The position numbers and the translations under genes were made by a program. DNA of 6,737 nt, taken from contig JAJYGY010000197.1 in the NCBI GenBank assembly GCA_021790555.1, forward strand, positions 1-6,737. Direction: 5' to 3'. The DNA comes from a bacterium (GTDB lineage Bacteria > Oederibacteriota > JAJYGY01). Positions 4,613-6,737 of this stretch are shown here, in pieces. The notes under the pieces were generated by a model. That model worked only from the letters and a program-made list of their open reading frames with translations. It ran no database searches and was not told where the DNA came from. How positions within the stretch are numbered: the stretch's first letter is position 1; every line of letters begins with the position of its first letter.

Positions 4613-6737
4613 ATGAAGCACCGTTTCATTTTTCTGGTCCTTTTGGCCCTCCTGGCGCCGGCGTCCGCGGGCCTGGCCCTGACGGCCAACCTGTCGGTGA
4701 ACGCCTCCTCGCTGGTCACCACGTTCGTGCCCATCCAGGTCTTCGGCAACAACACGGCCTTCTGGATCAGCGACACCAGCAACCAGGGCGTGCAGGCCCA
4801 GGTGCAGGCGGCCGGCAACTTTTTCCTGCGCTTTCCCGGGGGTTCCTCCTCGGACGACTACCACTGGAACGGCACCGGTTCCTTCAACGCCAGCGGATAC
4901 TGGGTGCCCAGCTCCTCCAGCTACACCCCGGGCTTCGACGACGTGGAGACCTGGCGGGGCACGACGTCCACGTACGGCAACGCCTCGCACATCACCGACG
5001 GCCAGACCGGCACGGCCTGGCTTTCCAACACGGACACCGATTTTCCGGACCACCAATGGGCCGAGCTGGACCTGGCCTCGTCGTCCACCGTGGACTCCAT
5101 CACCCTGGTCTGGGGAAGCCCCTACGCCAGCTCCTTCCAGGTGCAGTACTGGAACAGCACGGGCTGGCCGCCCCCCCTGCAGAGCGGGCTGGCCGAAAGC
5201 AACTGGACGACCACCTCGGCCGGAACCGTCGGCGGCACGGGCGGGACCCAGACCGTCAGCTTCAACGCCGTGACCGCCCAGTACTTCCGCGTGCTGATGA
5301 CCGCCAGCTCGGCCGGGGCGGGGGGCGCCTATTCCATCGCCCAGGCGACGCTCTTCCACGGCTCTTCCCAGGTCTCCTCCAACACCAACAGCTCGTCCAG
5401 CCAGACCCAGGTGGAGGTCTCCAGCACCGACCCGGCCAGCTCGCTGAACTACGCCACCAACCCTCCCTGGAGCACGGATTTCGAGTCCTTCATGGCCTAC
5501 GCCCGCTCCTTCACGCCCACCGCCGAGCCCCTCATCACCGTCAATTTCGGCACCGGCACCCCGGCCGAGGCGGCCGCCTGGGTCACCTACGCCAACCAGG
5601 TGAAGGGCTACGGCATCCGCTACTGGCAGATCGGCAACGAGATGGACGGCACCTGGGAGACCGGCGGCCCCATGCCGGCGCAGGACTACGTGCGGCGCTA
5701 CATCGAGTACTACGACGCCATGAAGGCGGCCGACCCGTCCATCACCATCACCGGGCCGGTGGCCGGCGGCTTCGGCGACCTCTCCAACATGTACGACGGC
5801 CATTCGATGGTGGAGGACTTCATCTCGGGCCTGGCCGCCAAGGGCAAGATCGGCGACCTGGACGCCGTCGACTTCCACTGGTATCCCAACTGGAGCTACA
5901 CGCCGGCCCAGGCCCTGGCCAGCACCTCCACCCTGGACGCCTACCCGGCCAAGCTGGATTCCTGGCTCTCCTCGGCCGGCGTGGCCGACCCTTCGGCCGT
6001 GCCGGTCATCATGTCGGAATACAACGTGGACCCGGGCGACAACAACTTCCAGGTGCAGCTGGGCAACGGCCTGTGGGTGGCCGACGCCCTGGGGCATTTC
6101 ATCACCGACTTCGGGGCGCGCGGCTTCGCCAACCTGTGGGACACCCTCAACGGGGGCAGCGACCAGACCAGCCTGACCGGCGGGGACCTGGGCTACCTCA
6201 ACGCCTCCAGCGGGGCCTACCAGTACCAGGCCCACGCCACCTACTGGGCCATGCAGATGATGGCCGCGGACTGGGCCAGGGCCGGGGACGGTTCGGCCAA
6301 CAGCCTGGTTTCGGCGTCCAGCGACCAGTCCCTGCTGGTGCCCTACGCCGACCTGCGGCCGGACGGGAGCCTCTCCCTCATGGTCGTCAACAAGGACCCC
6401 TCCAATTCCTACTCCGCCTCCGTCAGCCTGGCCGGCTTCAGCCCCCAGTCCGCGGCCCGGCAGTGGACCTTCGATTCCTCCAACTACGCCTGGGTCACCT
6501 CGGCCACCCCTTACCACGCCGACCCGGACCTGGCGCCCACCACCGCCACGGCCTCGGTGGCCGCGTCGTTCAGCCACACCTTCCCCCCCTATTCGCTCAC
6601 CCTGTGGCGCTTCCTGCCCCTGGGAGCCTCCACGCCCACGGACACGCCCACGCCTTCGCCCAGCTTCACCGTCTCCCCCACCTTCACCGTGTCGCCCACC
6701 ATCAGCCCGACCTTCACCATCAGCCCCACCTTCACCA
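4613..6737 (+). CDS. secreted clan GH-A glycoside hydrolase with inserted CBM32-like domain (3' partial)
   Basis: 708 codons are present and the gene runs off the right edge. Residues 1-19/22 are a Sec signal peptide (KHR, then a hydrophobic core, then ASA|G or GLA|L). The barrel begins at about 35-87 with a QVFGNNTAFW segment and LRFPGGSSSDDYHWNG (72-87). At about 110-250 a discoidin/F5-8C (CBM32-like) domain intervenes: ITDGQTGTAW, WAELDL, then YFRVLM and ATLF at its end. A Ser/Asn-rich linker (about 250-270) returns to the barrel, with WQIGNEMDGTWE giving acid/base E343, DFHWY (420-424), and VIMSEYN giving nucleophile E469. A beta-sandwich follows to about residue 668, ending in SLTLWRF, then a Ser/Thr/Pro tail. 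The motifs are closest to GH51/GH39/GH44-type enzymes; GNEMDG is typical of GH51 arabinofuranosidases, but I cannot fix the family or substrate. A TAA codon in frame at 4607-4609 forces the start at 4613, which has no Shine-Dalgarno sequence. Confidence 0.9.
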   Translation, partial: MKHRFIFLVLLALLAPASAGLALTANLSVNASSLVTTFVPIQVFGNNTAFWISDTSNQGVQAQVQAAGNFFLRFPGGSSSDDYHWNGTGSFNASGYWVPSSSSYTPGFDDVETWRGTTSTYGNASHITDGQTGTAWLSNTDTDFPDHQWAELDLASSSTVDSITLVWGSPYASSFQVQYWNSTGWPPPLQSGLAESNWTTTSAGTVGGTGGTQTVSFNAVTAQYFRVLMTASSAGAGGAYSIAQATLFHGSSQVSSNTNSSSSQTQVEVSSTDPASSLNYATNPPWSTDFESFMAYARSFTPTAEPLITVNFGTGTPAEAAAWVTYANQVKGYGIRYWQIGNEMDGTWETGGPMPAQDYVRRYIEYYDAMKAADPSITITGPVAGGFGDLSNMYDGHSMVEDFISGLAAKGKIGDLDAVDFHWYPNWSYTPAQALASTSTLDAYPAKLDSWLSSAGVADPSAVPVIMSEYNVDPGDNNFQVQLGNGLWVADALGHFITDFGARGFANLWDTLNGGSDQTSLTGGDLGYLNASSGAYQYQAHATYWAMQMMAADWARAGDGSANSLVSASSDQSLLVPYADLRPDGSLSLMVVNKDPSNSYSASVSLAGFSPQSAARQWTFDSSNYAWVTSATPYHADPDLAPTTATASVAASFSHTFPPYSLTLWRFLPLGASTPTDTPTPSPSFTVSPTFTVSPTISPTFTISPTFT
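6662..6737 (+). repeat. in-frame (S/T)FT(V/I)SP tandem repeat, runs off the edge
   Basis: From codon 684 the hydrolase gene repeats an 18-bp unit coding for (S/T)FT(V/I)SP: SFTVSP, TFTVSP, a short TISP unit, TFTISP, then TFT at the edge. It follows a STPTDTPTPSP stretch beginning at 6629. This is a low-complexity, probably extended linker or stalk, likely leading to a further binding or anchoring domain beyond the window. The shortened unit suggests gain and loss of units by slippage. Confidence 0.85.

Noticed and set aside
4592..6577. A 661-codon open frame on the minus strand across the hydrolase gene
   Set aside because: Its product is Gly/Val/Arg-rich with no domain, and the plus strand carries the signal peptide and catalytic motifs of a hydrolase.

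Overview
The window (about 6.7 kb, roughly two-thirds G+C by eye) reads as chromosomal DNA of a Gram-negative (two-membrane) bacterium. It carries a small secreted protein that looks like an outer-membrane beta-barrel, two multidomain cyclic-di-GMP signalling proteins, and the start of a large secreted glycoside hydrolase. The Thr/Pro/Ser repeat tail on the hydrolase recalls secreted proteins from uncultured lineages such as Elusimicrobiota- or Fibrobacterota-like genomes, but that is a recollection and the phylum is not settled by the sequence. There are no RNA genes, insertion sequences, CRISPR arrays or phage genes.

Layout: (1) 48-551 (+), a small exported putative outer-membrane protein. 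(2) 542-2422 (-), a CBS-like/GGDEF/EAL protein that converges on the first gene, with a 10-bp overlap of the 3' ends. (3) 2423-2775, a 353-bp divergent intergenic region with a palindrome, a hairpin and a candidate promoter. (4) 2776-4452 (+), a pseudo-receiver/GGDEF/EAL protein, closed by a strong intrinsic terminator at 4495-4526. (5) 4453-4612, an AT-richer gap with a good sigma-70-like promoter. (6) 4613-6737 (+), a secreted clan GH-A glycoside hydrolase with a discoidin/F5-8C (CBM32-like) domain set inside its catalytic barrel; it runs off the right edge within an SPTFT(V/I) repeat.

How the genes relate: the two c-di-GMP genes are head to head and look biochemically complementary. The leftward protein keeps every EAL catalytic residue I can check but has SGDEF in place of GGDEF. 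The rightward protein has a perfect GGDEF and inhibitory I-site but a damaged EAL domain (DGVG instead of DDFG) and a receiver domain without its phosphoacceptor. The simplest inference is a phosphodiesterase-leaning and a cyclase-leaning enzyme sharing one control region. The hydrolase has its own promoter behind a terminator, so it is probably a separate transcription unit acting on plant-type or other polysaccharide. No new defence, mobile or RNA-based system is visible. The most unusual points are the degenerate EAL/receiver protein, the divergent c-di-GMP pair, and the carbohydrate-binding domain inserted in the hydrolase barrel.
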